Below are positions 1 through 5,488 of a stretch of DNA of 6,687 nt, one piece after another. This stretch comes from an uncultured Clostridia bacterium (lineage in GTDB: Bacteria > Bacillota > Clostridia > TANB77 > CAG-508), in the NCBI GenBank assembly GCA_947625075.1, contig CANQMY010000062.1, forward strand, positions 1 through 6,687, written 5' to 3'. Each line of letters opens with the position of its first letter. Position 1 is the first letter of the stretch. The notes under the pieces were generated by a model. It made no database searches. It saw only the letters and a program-made list of their open reading frames with translations, and was not told where the DNA came from. The position numbers and the translations under genes are program-made.

Positions 1-1050
1 AACAATGATAGGAGGATTTTCTGTATGCTCTGCTAAATAATCTATCTGTTTACATCTACAATCAAAAAAGTGACCAGATTGTTTATTTATGCTATCTTGT
101 GCCCATTGCAAATTGTATATATCTTTATTTTCAGTTTTTCCTGTAATTCTATGATATCTAATTCCAGTAGAAACTCTAGCACCATTTGAGGCAATATAAG
201 GTTTTATATAATCATAAGGAGCATCATATCCAATATCACGATAGAACTCTCTGTAATTGAAATCACCGGGATATCCATTTATTGAACTCCATACTTGTCT
301 AGAAGACTCTAAATCTCTTCCAAAAGCAACTACTCCATCAGGAGAAACTATTGGAGCATAAGTGCCATAAAGAGGAGTAGGATCTGCATATAAAATACCA
401 TGAGTTTCTAATAATACATATTCAATGCCAAATTCTTTTAAATATTTATCAGCTTCAGGAACATATCCACATTCAGGAAGCCAAAATCCTTTGATGGGTT
501 TAGAAAAATACTTATTATATGTTTGTACACCTAAAGCAATTTGAGCTCTTACAGTTTTTTCATTTAAATATAAAATTGGAAAATAACCATGTGTAGCACC
601 ACATCCAATAATTTCTAAAACTCCCAAATCATTAAATTTTTTAAATGCAGAAATAAGATTGCAATTGTATACATCTTGAAAAATATGTAAATCATTTGAA
701 TATCTATCTAAATAATAATGTGATAATTCATTTATTCTAGGATCGTCTTTAGTTCTAACAATTTCTTTTTCACAAAGTTCAATATGTTTTTTTAAATATT
801 TTATATATCTTTCTTGTAGCATCTGATTATCAAGCATATTAAGAAGTGGAGGAGTAAGCGACATAGTAAATCTAAAATCAACATGCTCATCTACAAGCTT
901 TTGAAAATTATTTAAAAGCGGAATATAACATTCTGAAATTGCTTCATACAACCATTGTTCTTCTAAATAATCTTCATTTTCTGGATGATGAACAAATGGC
1001 AAATGTGCATGCAATATAAAACTTACATATCCTTTCACATTTTTTTTCAT
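1..1050 (-). CDS. GH57 (DUF1957-type) 1,4-alpha-glucan branching enzyme-like protein, C-terminus outside window
   Basis: This is the first 350 residues of a cytoplasmic family GH57 glucanotransferase. The family cuts alpha-1,4-glucan chains and re-attaches the piece as an alpha-1,6 branch; some members, such as those named AmyC, are mainly hydrolytic. The visible motifs are HAHLPF at residues 14-19 (first GH57 motif, at the top of the (beta/alpha)7 barrel), GCGATHGYFP at 149-158, and FWLPECGY at 189-196, whose Glu193 sits where the family's catalytic nucleophile is. The catalytic Asp is expected in a 'YDxELxGHWW'-like motif. The visible part ends at NPPIIV, the strand just before it, so that residue should lie a few codons beyond the window. 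The ATG at 1050 is chosen because GGAGA (1056-1060) precedes it by 5 nt and the MKKNVKGYVSFILHAH start is family-like. It lies 85 nt behind the DUF4912 gene on the same strand and divergent from a GT4 synthase, which supports an alpha-glucan role. Family is clear; branching versus hydrolysis is inferred. Confidence 0.92.
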   Translation of the reverse strand, partial: MKKNVKGYVSFILHAHLPFVHHPENEDYLEEQWLYEAISECYIPLLNNFQKLVDEHVDFRFTMSLTPPLLNMLDNQMLQERYIKYLKKHIELCEKEIVRTKDDPRINELSHYYLDRYSNDLHIFQDVYNCNLISAFKKFNDLGVLEIIGCGATHGYFPILYLNEKTVRAQIALGVQTYNKYFSKPIKGFWLPECGYVPEADKYLKEFGIEYVLLETHGILYADPTPLYGTYAPIVSPDGVVAFGRDLESSRQVWSSINGYPGDFNYREFYRDIGYDAPYDYIKPYIASNGARVSTGIRYHRITGKTENKDIYNLQWAQDSINKQSGHFFDCRCKQIDYLAEHTENPPIIV

Positions 1051-1097
1051 AAAAATCTCCATTCAATTAAAAATTGTATAATAAATTTTATTTATAA

Positions 1098-1124
1098 AAG
1101 TACATACACATATAGTATGTACTT
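1098..1124. repeat. Perfect 10-bp inverted repeat between the DUF4912 and GH57 genes; possible weak terminator, attenuator or operator
   Basis: The arms AAGTACATAC (1098-1107) and GTATGTACTT (1115-1124) are exact reverse complements around a 7-nt loop. On the minus strand the RNA hairpin would come 11 nt after the DUF4912 stop codon and be followed by only a short U run (UUUU, then AU-rich sequence). This is poor for a classical intrinsic terminator, so partial termination or attenuation before the GH57 gene, or a stabilising 3' hairpin, is more likely. As DNA, the dyad could also be a repressor site. A weak minus-strand -10 candidate (TATTAT, 1083-1078) lies just downstream, which would place the dyad over its -35 region, but no good -35 sequence is present. 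The structure is certain; the function is not. Confidence 0.5.
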
Positions 1125-1135
1125 GACTTTTTATA

Positions 1136-2098
1136 TTATAAAGAAACTGAAGTTGGGTTTTGTGATGATGGATTTTTAAAATCAAACTTATTATTTTCTT
1201 CTGAAAGATTATAGTTTTGATAAATACTTTTTAAATTATTAGAATAAGTTTTATTTTTAAATATTTTTTCGGTTACTTTATTGGTTTTTATATTTTTGAA
1301 ATATATTCTATCATTTTCTTTAAAGAAAAGAATATGATCATTTGGTATTTCAATTGTATTAGAAAATGCAACATTTAAATAATTAACAGGAATAGAATAT
1401 TCTTCGTTATCAATTGGTCTTCTTCCAAGTTCAATTAAATATTTACATTTTGTATCATTTACATTAACATACCAGTTATTTGCAAAATCATTTATATCTA
1501 TTTCAAATGTATAATTATTAGTTAAATTATGAATAACTAAAACAGGTTTTGTTTTATAAAAAAAGTCTTTTCCATATAATTTTTCAAAATTATCTCTATC
1601 GCTATCTGAAACATCCCAATAAACAAATAATGTATTAGGGTTTTGAGCTAGAACTTTAACAACAGTTTGATTATATCTGTAAGGCAAATCATAATATTCT
1701 ATTGGATTTATTGGAATAATTTTAGGTGAAGTTTTTTTAGATTTTTTTATTTTTGAATCTTTTTTAGAAACTGTTTTTAAAGTAGTTTTTTTAGTAGTAC
1801 TCTTTTTTTCAGCTACAGTTTTTTTATTAGAAGAAACAGCAGTTGATTTTTTTGTTGACTTTTTTGTTGATTTTGCTTTTGTTTCAGAAGAATCATTAGA
1901 AATAACTTTTTTTGAAGTCTTAGATTTAGTGCTAGAGGAAGTTTTAGACGGACTCTTTTTAACAGTTTTAGTTTCTTTTTTAGAATTATCTTTAACATCA
2001 ACCTTAACAGCAGCTGATTTTTTATTTTCAACTGTTTTTTTAGAACTTGTATTTAATTTTTTTATTTTATCTTGTTCTTCTTTAGTTTTTAAAGCCAT
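1136..2098 (-). CDS. DUF4912 domain protein with long Lys/Ser/Thr-rich N-terminal tail
   Basis: This 320-residue protein has two parts. Residues 1 to about 126 are low-complexity, dominated by Lys, Ser and Thr and strongly basic, with a short internal KSTK repeat (about 76-86). They are probably disordered, and no signal peptide or membrane segment is present. Residues about 136-265 match the DUF4912 pattern: LPYRYNQ (138-144), then LFVYWDVSD (157-165), YLIELGRRP (220-228) and AFSNTIEIPND (244-254). A low-complexity, Asn/Ser-rich tail of about 35 residues ends the protein. DUF4912 has no firmly established biochemical function that I know of; my recollection is that it recurs next to GH57 branching enzymes and glycosyltransferases in clostridia and thermophiles, as here. 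A structural or glucan-binding accessory role is inference. The start is supported by a strong AGGAGG (2109-2104), 5 nt before the ATG. It probably shares a transcript with the downstream GH57 gene, subject to the hairpin between them. Confidence 0.88.
   Translation of the reverse strand: MALKTKEEQDKIKKLNTSSKKTVENKKSAAVKVDVKDNSKKETKTVKKSPSKTSSSTKSKTSKKVISNDSSETKAKSTKKSTKKSTAVSSNKKTVAEKKSTTKKTTLKTVSKKDSKIKKSKKTSPKIIPINPIEYYDLPYRYNQTVVKVLAQNPNTLFVYWDVSDSDRDNFEKLYGKDFFYKTKPVLVIHNLTNNYTFEIDINDFANNWYVNVNDTKCKYLIELGRRPIDNEEYSIPVNYLNVAFSNTIEIPNDHILFFKENDRIYFKNIKTNKVTEKIFKNKTYSNNLKSIYQNYNLSEENNKFDFKNPSSQNPTSVSL
1842..1874. repeat. 12-bp in-frame tandem repeat, about 2.75 copies, inside the DUF4912 gene
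   Basis: On the + strand GTTGATTTTTTT (1842-1853), GTTGACTTTTTT (1854-1865) and GTTGATTTT (1866-1874) follow one another with a single C/T difference. On the coding (minus) strand this encodes the KST/KKST repetition in the basic tail. Because the unit is 12 bp, copy-number change would keep the reading frame and only lengthen or shorten the tail by four residues. Confidence 0.75.
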
Positions 2099-2129
2099 TA
2101 GTTCCTCCTCTGTAAATAAACCTTATATA

Positions 2130-2158
2130 ATAATATATCAAACACTTTTTTTTTACAA
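2130..2158 (-). promoter_or_regulatory. Candidate sigma-A promoter for the DUF4912-GH57 genes
   Basis: Reading the minus strand, a -35-like TTGTAA (2158-2153; 4 of 6 consensus bases) is followed after 17 nt by TATTAT (2135-2130; 5 of 6). Transcription would start about 20-25 nt before the AGAGGAGG ribosome site of the DUF4912 gene. The spacing is ideal, but such hexamers arise easily in DNA this AT-rich, so this is a candidate by position and spacing only. Confidence 0.45.
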
Positions 2159-2267
2159 TAGAAAAACGAAAAAAAATAAAAAAAATGACGAAAAAAATAA
2201 AAAAATGATGTATTAAAAAAATTAAAAAAAAATACTAAAAACAATCACAAAAAAATGTAATTTTCTA
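2159..2267. other. A-tract-rich non-coding spacer between divergent promoters, with a near-tandem repeat at 2166-2207
   Basis: The + strand is a series of runs of 5-9 A separated by a few bases. Two adjacent copies of one unit are visible: ACG-A8-T-A8-TG (2166-2187) and ACG-A7-T-A7-TG (2188-2207). A-run centres lie about 8-16 bp apart, averaging near 11 bp, roughly one helical turn, so the DNA may be intrinsically bent. A-tracts just upstream of a -35 box can act as UP elements for RNA polymerase; that use is inferred. I see no convincing gene here: the open frames through it are shadows of the DUF4912 gene or short A-rich runs. Confidence 0.55.
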
Positions 2268-2296
2268 TTTACTTTTAAAAAAATTATGTATAAAAT
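2268..2296 (+). promoter_or_regulatory. Candidate sigma-A promoter for the rightward operon (GT4 synthase onward)
   Basis: TTTACT (2268-2273; 4 of 6 matches to the -35 consensus) is followed after exactly 17 nt by TAAAAT (2291-2296; 5 of 6). The A-tract spacer lies directly upstream. Transcription would begin near 2303, giving a leader of about 80 nt before the GT4 start. That leader contains AACTAA (2338-2343) facing TTAGTT (2348-2353), with ACTAA (2354-2358) as an alternative partner, all short and AT-only apart from one G or C each. Confidence is limited by the base composition. Confidence 0.45.
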
Positions 2297-2384
2297 ATTA
2301 TGTAAGTGTAAAAAAATAATGTATTAGAAATTATTTAAACTAAAAAATTAGTTACTAAAGAAATTTTGAAGGGAGCATAAAATT

Positions 2385-3677
2385 ATGCGAATTTTAATGC
2401 TATCATGGGAATATCCACCAAGAATTGTAGGAGGAATGGCAAGAGTAGTTCATGATTTGTCTCATAGACTAATCAAAGATGGACATGAAGTAACAGTCAT
2501 AACTTACAGAGATGGAAATATGCCATATTATGAAGATGACAAAGGAGTAAATGTATATAGAGTTGATAATTATATAATTAGTCCAAATAATTTTATAGAT
2601 TGGATAATGCAATTAAATTTTAATATTGTTTCTAAAGCATCTGAAATAATTAATGAGCAAGGAAAATTTGACGTCATTCATGCTCATGATTGGTTAGTTA
2701 CATATAGTGCTAAATCATTAAAAGAATCTTATAAAATTCCAATAGTTACAACAATTCATGCAACTGAAAGTGGCAGAAATAGTGGTATTCATGATGAAGT
2801 TCAAAGATACATAAATGATTCAGAATGGTTACTTACATATGAATCTACAGAAGTAATAGTAAATAGTAATTTTATGAAAAATGATTTGCAAAGATTATTT
2901 GGATTACCATATGAGAAAATAAATGTTATACCAAATGGAGTTAACTTAAATAATTTTTCAGGAATAGAAAGAGATTATGACTTCAGAAGACAATTTGCTA
3001 TGGACAGCGAAAAGATAATTTTATATGTTGGAAGATTGGTTTATGAAAAAGGAATACAAAATTTAATTGGTGCTATGCCTAAAATTTTACAACACTATCA
3101 TGATGCAAAATTAGTTATTTGTGGAAAAGGCGGAATGATGGATGAATTAGTACAAGAAACAAAAAATCTTGGTATTGAAAATAAAGTTTATTTTACTGGA
3201 TATTGTGATTCTAAAAAAATACAAAAAATGTATAAATGCGCAGATATAGCTGTTTTTCCAAGTACCTATGAACCATTTGGAATAGTAGCTCTTGAATCAA
3301 TGCTTGCAGGAGTTCCAACTGTGGTATCAGATGTTGGAGGATTAGATGAAATTGTTGAACATAAGTATACAGGAATGAAAAGTTATGCAGGCAATTCAAA
3401 TTCAATAGCTGATTCAGTTTTATCATTATTATTTGATGCTAAATTATGTGATAATGTTTCTAAAAATGCTGTAAAAAAAGTAAAAGAATTATATAACTGG
3501 AATAAAATTGCTCAAGATACACATTATGTTTATGAACAAGCAATTTGCAAAACAGAGGCACAAAAACAATTAGAAAAAACTGCACAAGAAAAAGCAAATA
3601 AAACAAATAAAGCTAAAAACACTCAATCAGAAATTTCTAATTTAATAAGATTTAGAAAACGTAGTGCTTATGCATAA
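2385..3677 (+). CDS. GT4-family glycogen synthase-like glycosyltransferase
   Basis: This is a 430-residue GT-B fold, retaining glycosyltransferase that probably adds glucose from a nucleotide-sugar donor to an alpha-glucan in the cytoplasm. The N-terminal domain opens with MRILMLSWEYPPRIVGGMARVV: the WEYPP and Gly-Gly (16-17) donor-loop signature of the glycogen-synthase-like GT4/GT5 group. HAHDW (99-103) follows. The C-terminal domain (about 208-385) has YVGRLVYEKG (214-223), with Arg217 and Lys222 at the usual phosphate-contact positions, and the E-x7-E motif EPFGIVALE (Glu296, Glu304). Typical bacterial GlgA is longer (about 475 residues) and begins with a KxGGL-type loop; this enzyme lacks that, hence GT4 rather than GT5. 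Donor (UDP- or ADP-glucose) cannot be told from sequence. Residues about 388-427 form an extra charged Lys/Ala/Gln/Asn-rich tail. GGGAG (2371-2375) lies 9 nt before the ATG. Divergence from GH57 and DUF4912 supports an alpha-glucan product; other glycosylation roles remain possible. Confidence 0.88.
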   Translation: MRILMLSWEYPPRIVGGMARVVHDLSHRLIKDGHEVTVITYRDGNMPYYEDDKGVNVYRVDNYIISPNNFIDWIMQLNFNIVSKASEIINEQGKFDVIHAHDWLVTYSAKSLKESYKIPIVTTIHATESGRNSGIHDEVQRYINDSEWLLTYESTEVIVNSNFMKNDLQRLFGLPYEKINVIPNGVNLNNFSGIERDYDFRRQFAMDSEKIILYVGRLVYEKGIQNLIGAMPKILQHYHDAKLVICGKGGMMDELVQETKNLGIENKVYFTGYCDSKKIQKMYKCADIAVFPSTYEPFGIVALESMLAGVPTVVSDVGGLDEIVEHKYTGMKSYAGNSNSIADSVLSLLFDAKLCDNVSKNAVKKVKELYNWNKIAQDTHYVYEQAICKTEAQKQLEKTAQEKANKTNKAKNTQSEISNLIRFRKRSAYA

Positions 3678-3701
3678 AATTTATAGTTGGAGGTAGTGTA
3701 A

Positions 3702-4046
3702 ATGGAAATATATGATACAGTAAATAGATTAGCAGAAGAAATTAGAAGTTCATCACAATACAAAAATTTAAAAGAATCAAAAGAAAAACTATTTGCAGAC
3801 CAACAAAAGAAAAGTTTAATAGAAGAATTTGAAAAATTAAAACAAGAAGTTCAAATTATGGAGTTAAAAAGACAAAATAATCAAGAAATAGATGAAGAAG
3901 ATAAGAAAGTAAAAGTTGCAAAATTATATAATGTTTTAATTGAAAATAAAGATATAAAAGAATATTTTGACTATGAGATAGAATTTAGTAAAATGATTGC
4001 TGATATAAATAAAATTATTGGAGATGCTATAAAAGAGGTAATTTAA
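3702..4046 (+). CDS. YlbF/YmcA-superfamily protein, YheA-like (cysteine-free)
   Basis: This 114-residue, almost all-helical charged protein matches the YlbF/YmcA (Com_YlbF) family. It has an N-terminal helix with LAEEIRSSSQYKNLKESKEKL (split across residues 10-30), a central helical arm with EEFEKLKQEV (41-50), and the family-typical end EIEFSKMIADINKII (92-106). In Bacillus, YlbF and YmcA act with YaaT as an Fe-S complex that tunes RNase Y-dependent mRNA processing, affecting competence, sporulation and biofilm. This protein has no cysteine and, at 114 residues, is closer to YheA (about 117) than to YlbF or YmcA (about 145-150), so an Fe-S RicAFT role is unlikely. No membrane segment is seen. 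GGAGG (3689-3693) lies 8 nt before the ATG; the gene starts 24 nt after the GT4 stop and ends 4 nt before the pilin-like gene, so it is in the operon. Its function here is unknown. Confidence 0.85.
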   Translation: MEIYDTVNRLAEEIRSSSQYKNLKESKEKLFADQQKKSLIEEFEKLKQEVQIMELKRQNNQEIDEEDKKVKVAKLYNVLIENKDIKEYFDYEIEFSKMIADINKIIGDAIKEVI

Positions 4047-4050
4047 AAAA

Positions 4051-4257
4051 ATGAGTAAAAATAATGGAATCACATTAATTTCAGTAGTAGTAACTCTTGC
4101 TATTATGTCAATATTAGCAGGATTATTAATTAAGTCAACAATAGGGTCAAATTTTTTAAAAGAAGTAAATAATGCAGAAGAAGATTTTTATGATCTTATG
4201 GATGAAAATGATAATAAAATAAAAAATATTGAAGAAAAATGGGAAGGAGTAATTTAA
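4051..4257 (+). CDS. Small pilin-like protein with class III (prepilin-type) N-terminus
   Basis: This gene encodes 68 residues. MSKNNG then ITLISVVVTLAIMSILAGLLI resembles a prepilin peptidase site: a short polar leader, cleavage expected after Gly6, then a hydrophobic helix (about 7-27) that would anchor the protein in the membrane. The usual Glu at mature position +5 is Ser11; clostridial 'GITLIALVVT'-type proteins likewise lack it. After the helix comes only a short, acidic, probably helical segment (about 35-65, with EEDFYDLMDENDNK at 43-56) and no room for a pilin globular domain, so the mature protein would be about 62 residues. The start is 4 nt after the YheA-like stop; a modest AAGAGG (4033-4038) sits 12 nt upstream inside that gene, suggesting translational coupling. 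The FIST gene begins 30 nt downstream. It could be a minor pseudopilin, or a simple one-pass membrane peptide that only resembles one. The ORF is probably real because it is snug in the operon. Confidence 0.72.
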   Translation: MSKNNGITLISVVVTLAIMSILAGLLIKSTIGSNFLKEVNNAEEDFYDLMDENDNKIKNIEEKWEGVI

Positions 4258-4287
4258 TTTTACTTACTTAGGAGGAATAAACTACAA

Positions 4288-5445
4288 ATGAAAATAAACG
4301 TAACTTGGAATAGTGAAGAAAATTCAAATTTATTAGGAAAAAATTGCGCTAAAAAAGCAGTTCTAGATTTAATTGAAACAAAACTTGCAATAATGGTAAA
4401 TTCAAATAGATGTAATCAAGACGAATTATTAAATGGTGCTAAATCTGTTTTAGGTACAGCACCAATTATTGGATATTCATCAGATAGTGGAATTATTGTT
4501 TCGGATGGATATATTGACGCAAGTAAACATAATTTCGCATCAATATTTGCAATGGGAGATTATGATACAAAAGTTGGAACAGCTATTTCACCTAAAATTG
4601 GAAATGAAAGAGATATAGGTAGATTTATTGCAAAACAAGCTATGGATAAAGTTAACACAACATATAGTCCATCATATTATCTTATGTTTGTAGCTACAGG
4701 AGATGAAGAAGAGTATGAAAAGGGTATTAGAGATATTATAGGTGATGTACCTTTTTTTGGAGGAAATGTAGCAAGAGAAAATTCAAAAATATTTACAGAG
4801 GATATGATATTAACAACGGGTGTTGCAATTGCTTTTTTTTATACAAATAAAAAAATAGAAAACTTATATACAAGTAAATATCATGAAACAGTAAATTCGG
4901 GCGTAATAACTAAAATTACAGGAAAAAATGAATTAGATGAAATAGACGGAATAAAAGCTTTAAAAAGATATTGTGAATGGACAGAAAAAAAGATAAAAGA
5001 TGTTAAAGAAGATAAAATAATTAAACAATCTATATTAAAACCACTTGCAGTAAAAACGAGTGATGGAAGTTTGACTATAATAAATCAACCACTAAATGGA
5101 AATAATGATTATAGTATAAGTTTATCAAACAAGGTGTCTGTAAATACAGCAATTATACAAATGCAGATATCTAAAGAAGAACTAATATCTTCTCCAACAG
5201 TTGTTTTAAGGGAATTAAAAAGAAAAGTAAAAAATAAACCAAAAGGTTATTTATTATTTCAAAATTATGCAAGAAAAGATATATTAAATAAAAAAGAAAT
5301 TGAAAGTTTAACAAAAAAACTCAAAGAAGAAGCTGGAGATGTTCCTTTTATATTGACATTTACATCATCTGAATATGGAAGAGGAGATACTACATCGAAC
5401 CACATTGGAAAGCTTATGATATCAGAGATTGCTATATGTGATTAA
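4288..5445 (+). CDS. Stand-alone FIST domain (FIST_N + FIST_C) sensory protein
   Basis: This 385-residue cytoplasmic protein matches the FIST family, named from F-box and intracellular signal transduction proteins and proposed to bind small ligands. FIST_N spans about 25-200: the strand-turn IIGYSSDSGIIV (60-71) corresponds to the family's 'GCSTAGE' region, and VPFFGGNVARE (154-164) to its 'vvGGlA' motif. FIST_C spans about 215-380: GYLLFQNYARKDIL (320-333) matches the 'llf-C-gR' strand but lacks the Cys, and FILTFTSSEYG (354-364) matches the 'fys-GEi' end. There is no attached kinase, GGDEF, chemotaxis or F-box output domain, and no signal peptide or membrane helix, so it must signal through a partner if it is a sensor. 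AGGAGG (4270-4275) precedes the ATG by 12 nt, slightly long. It follows the pilin-like gene by 30 nt and precedes the FucO-like gene by 43 nt. Ligand and partner are unknown; the family call is fairly secure. Confidence 0.85.
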   Translation: MKINVTWNSEENSNLLGKNCAKKAVLDLIETKLAIMVNSNRCNQDELLNGAKSVLGTAPIIGYSSDSGIIVSDGYIDASKHNFASIFAMGDYDTKVGTAISPKIGNERDIGRFIAKQAMDKVNTTYSPSYYLMFVATGDEEEYEKGIRDIIGDVPFFGGNVARENSKIFTEDMILTTGVAIAFFYTNKKIENLYTSKYHETVNSGVITKITGKNELDEIDGIKALKRYCEWTEKKIKDVKEDKIIKQSILKPLAVKTSDGSLTIINQPLNGNNDYSISLSNKVSVNTAIIQMQISKEELISSPTVVLRELKRKVKNKPKGYLLFQNYARKDILNKKEIESLTKKLKEEAGDVPFILTFTSSEYGRGDTTSNHIGKLMISEIAICD

Positions 5446-5462
5446 TTTATATTAATATAAAA
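5446..5462. repeat. AT-rich repeat copy 1, containing a perfect 14-bp palindrome, upstream of the FucO-like gene
   Basis: TTATATTAATATAA (5447-5460) is a perfect palindrome starting one base after the FIST stop codon. The wider 17-mer TTTATATTAATATAAAA (5446-5462) recurs with one mismatch at 6658-6674, just after the FucO-like gene. With no G or C it is unlikely to be a terminator. It could be an operator for the dehydrogenase gene, but AT-rich composition makes chance likely. Confidence 0.4.
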
Positions 5463-5488
5463 TTAAAATTTTGAAAGGAGAATAAAAA

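Noticed and set aside
1124..1140. TTGACT (1124-1129) followed by ATTATA/TATTAT as a + strand promoter
   Set aside because: The -10-like bases are far too close to the TTGACT box and no + strand gene follows; it lies at the tail of the minus-strand DUF4912 gene.
985..1179. Open frame of 64 codons on the + strand across the GH57 start and the intergenic dyad
   Set aside because: It overlaps the GH57 start on the other strand, has no ribosome-binding site and gives a biased Ile/Tyr/Phe/Lys product typical of random AT-rich frames.
1813..2031. Open frame of 72 codons on the minus strand inside the DUF4912 gene
   Set aside because: It is an out-of-frame reading of the low-complexity tail that yields only Leu/Lys/Gln runs.
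1929..2216. Open frame of 95 codons on the + strand with a hydrophobic Leu/Ser-rich product
   Set aside because: It is the antisense shadow of the Lys/Ser/Thr codons of the DUF4912 tail (AAA/AAG read as TTT/CTT), then runs into A-rich spacer; no ribosome site is present.
2166..2255. CRISPR-like or iteron array
   Set aside because: Only two adjacent units of A-tract sequence are present, with no unique spacers, and no replication gene is nearby.
3211..3426. Open frame of 71 codons antisense to the GT4 C-terminal domain
   Set aside because: The opposite frame encodes the conserved E-x7-E region with all expected residues, so this is a shadow.
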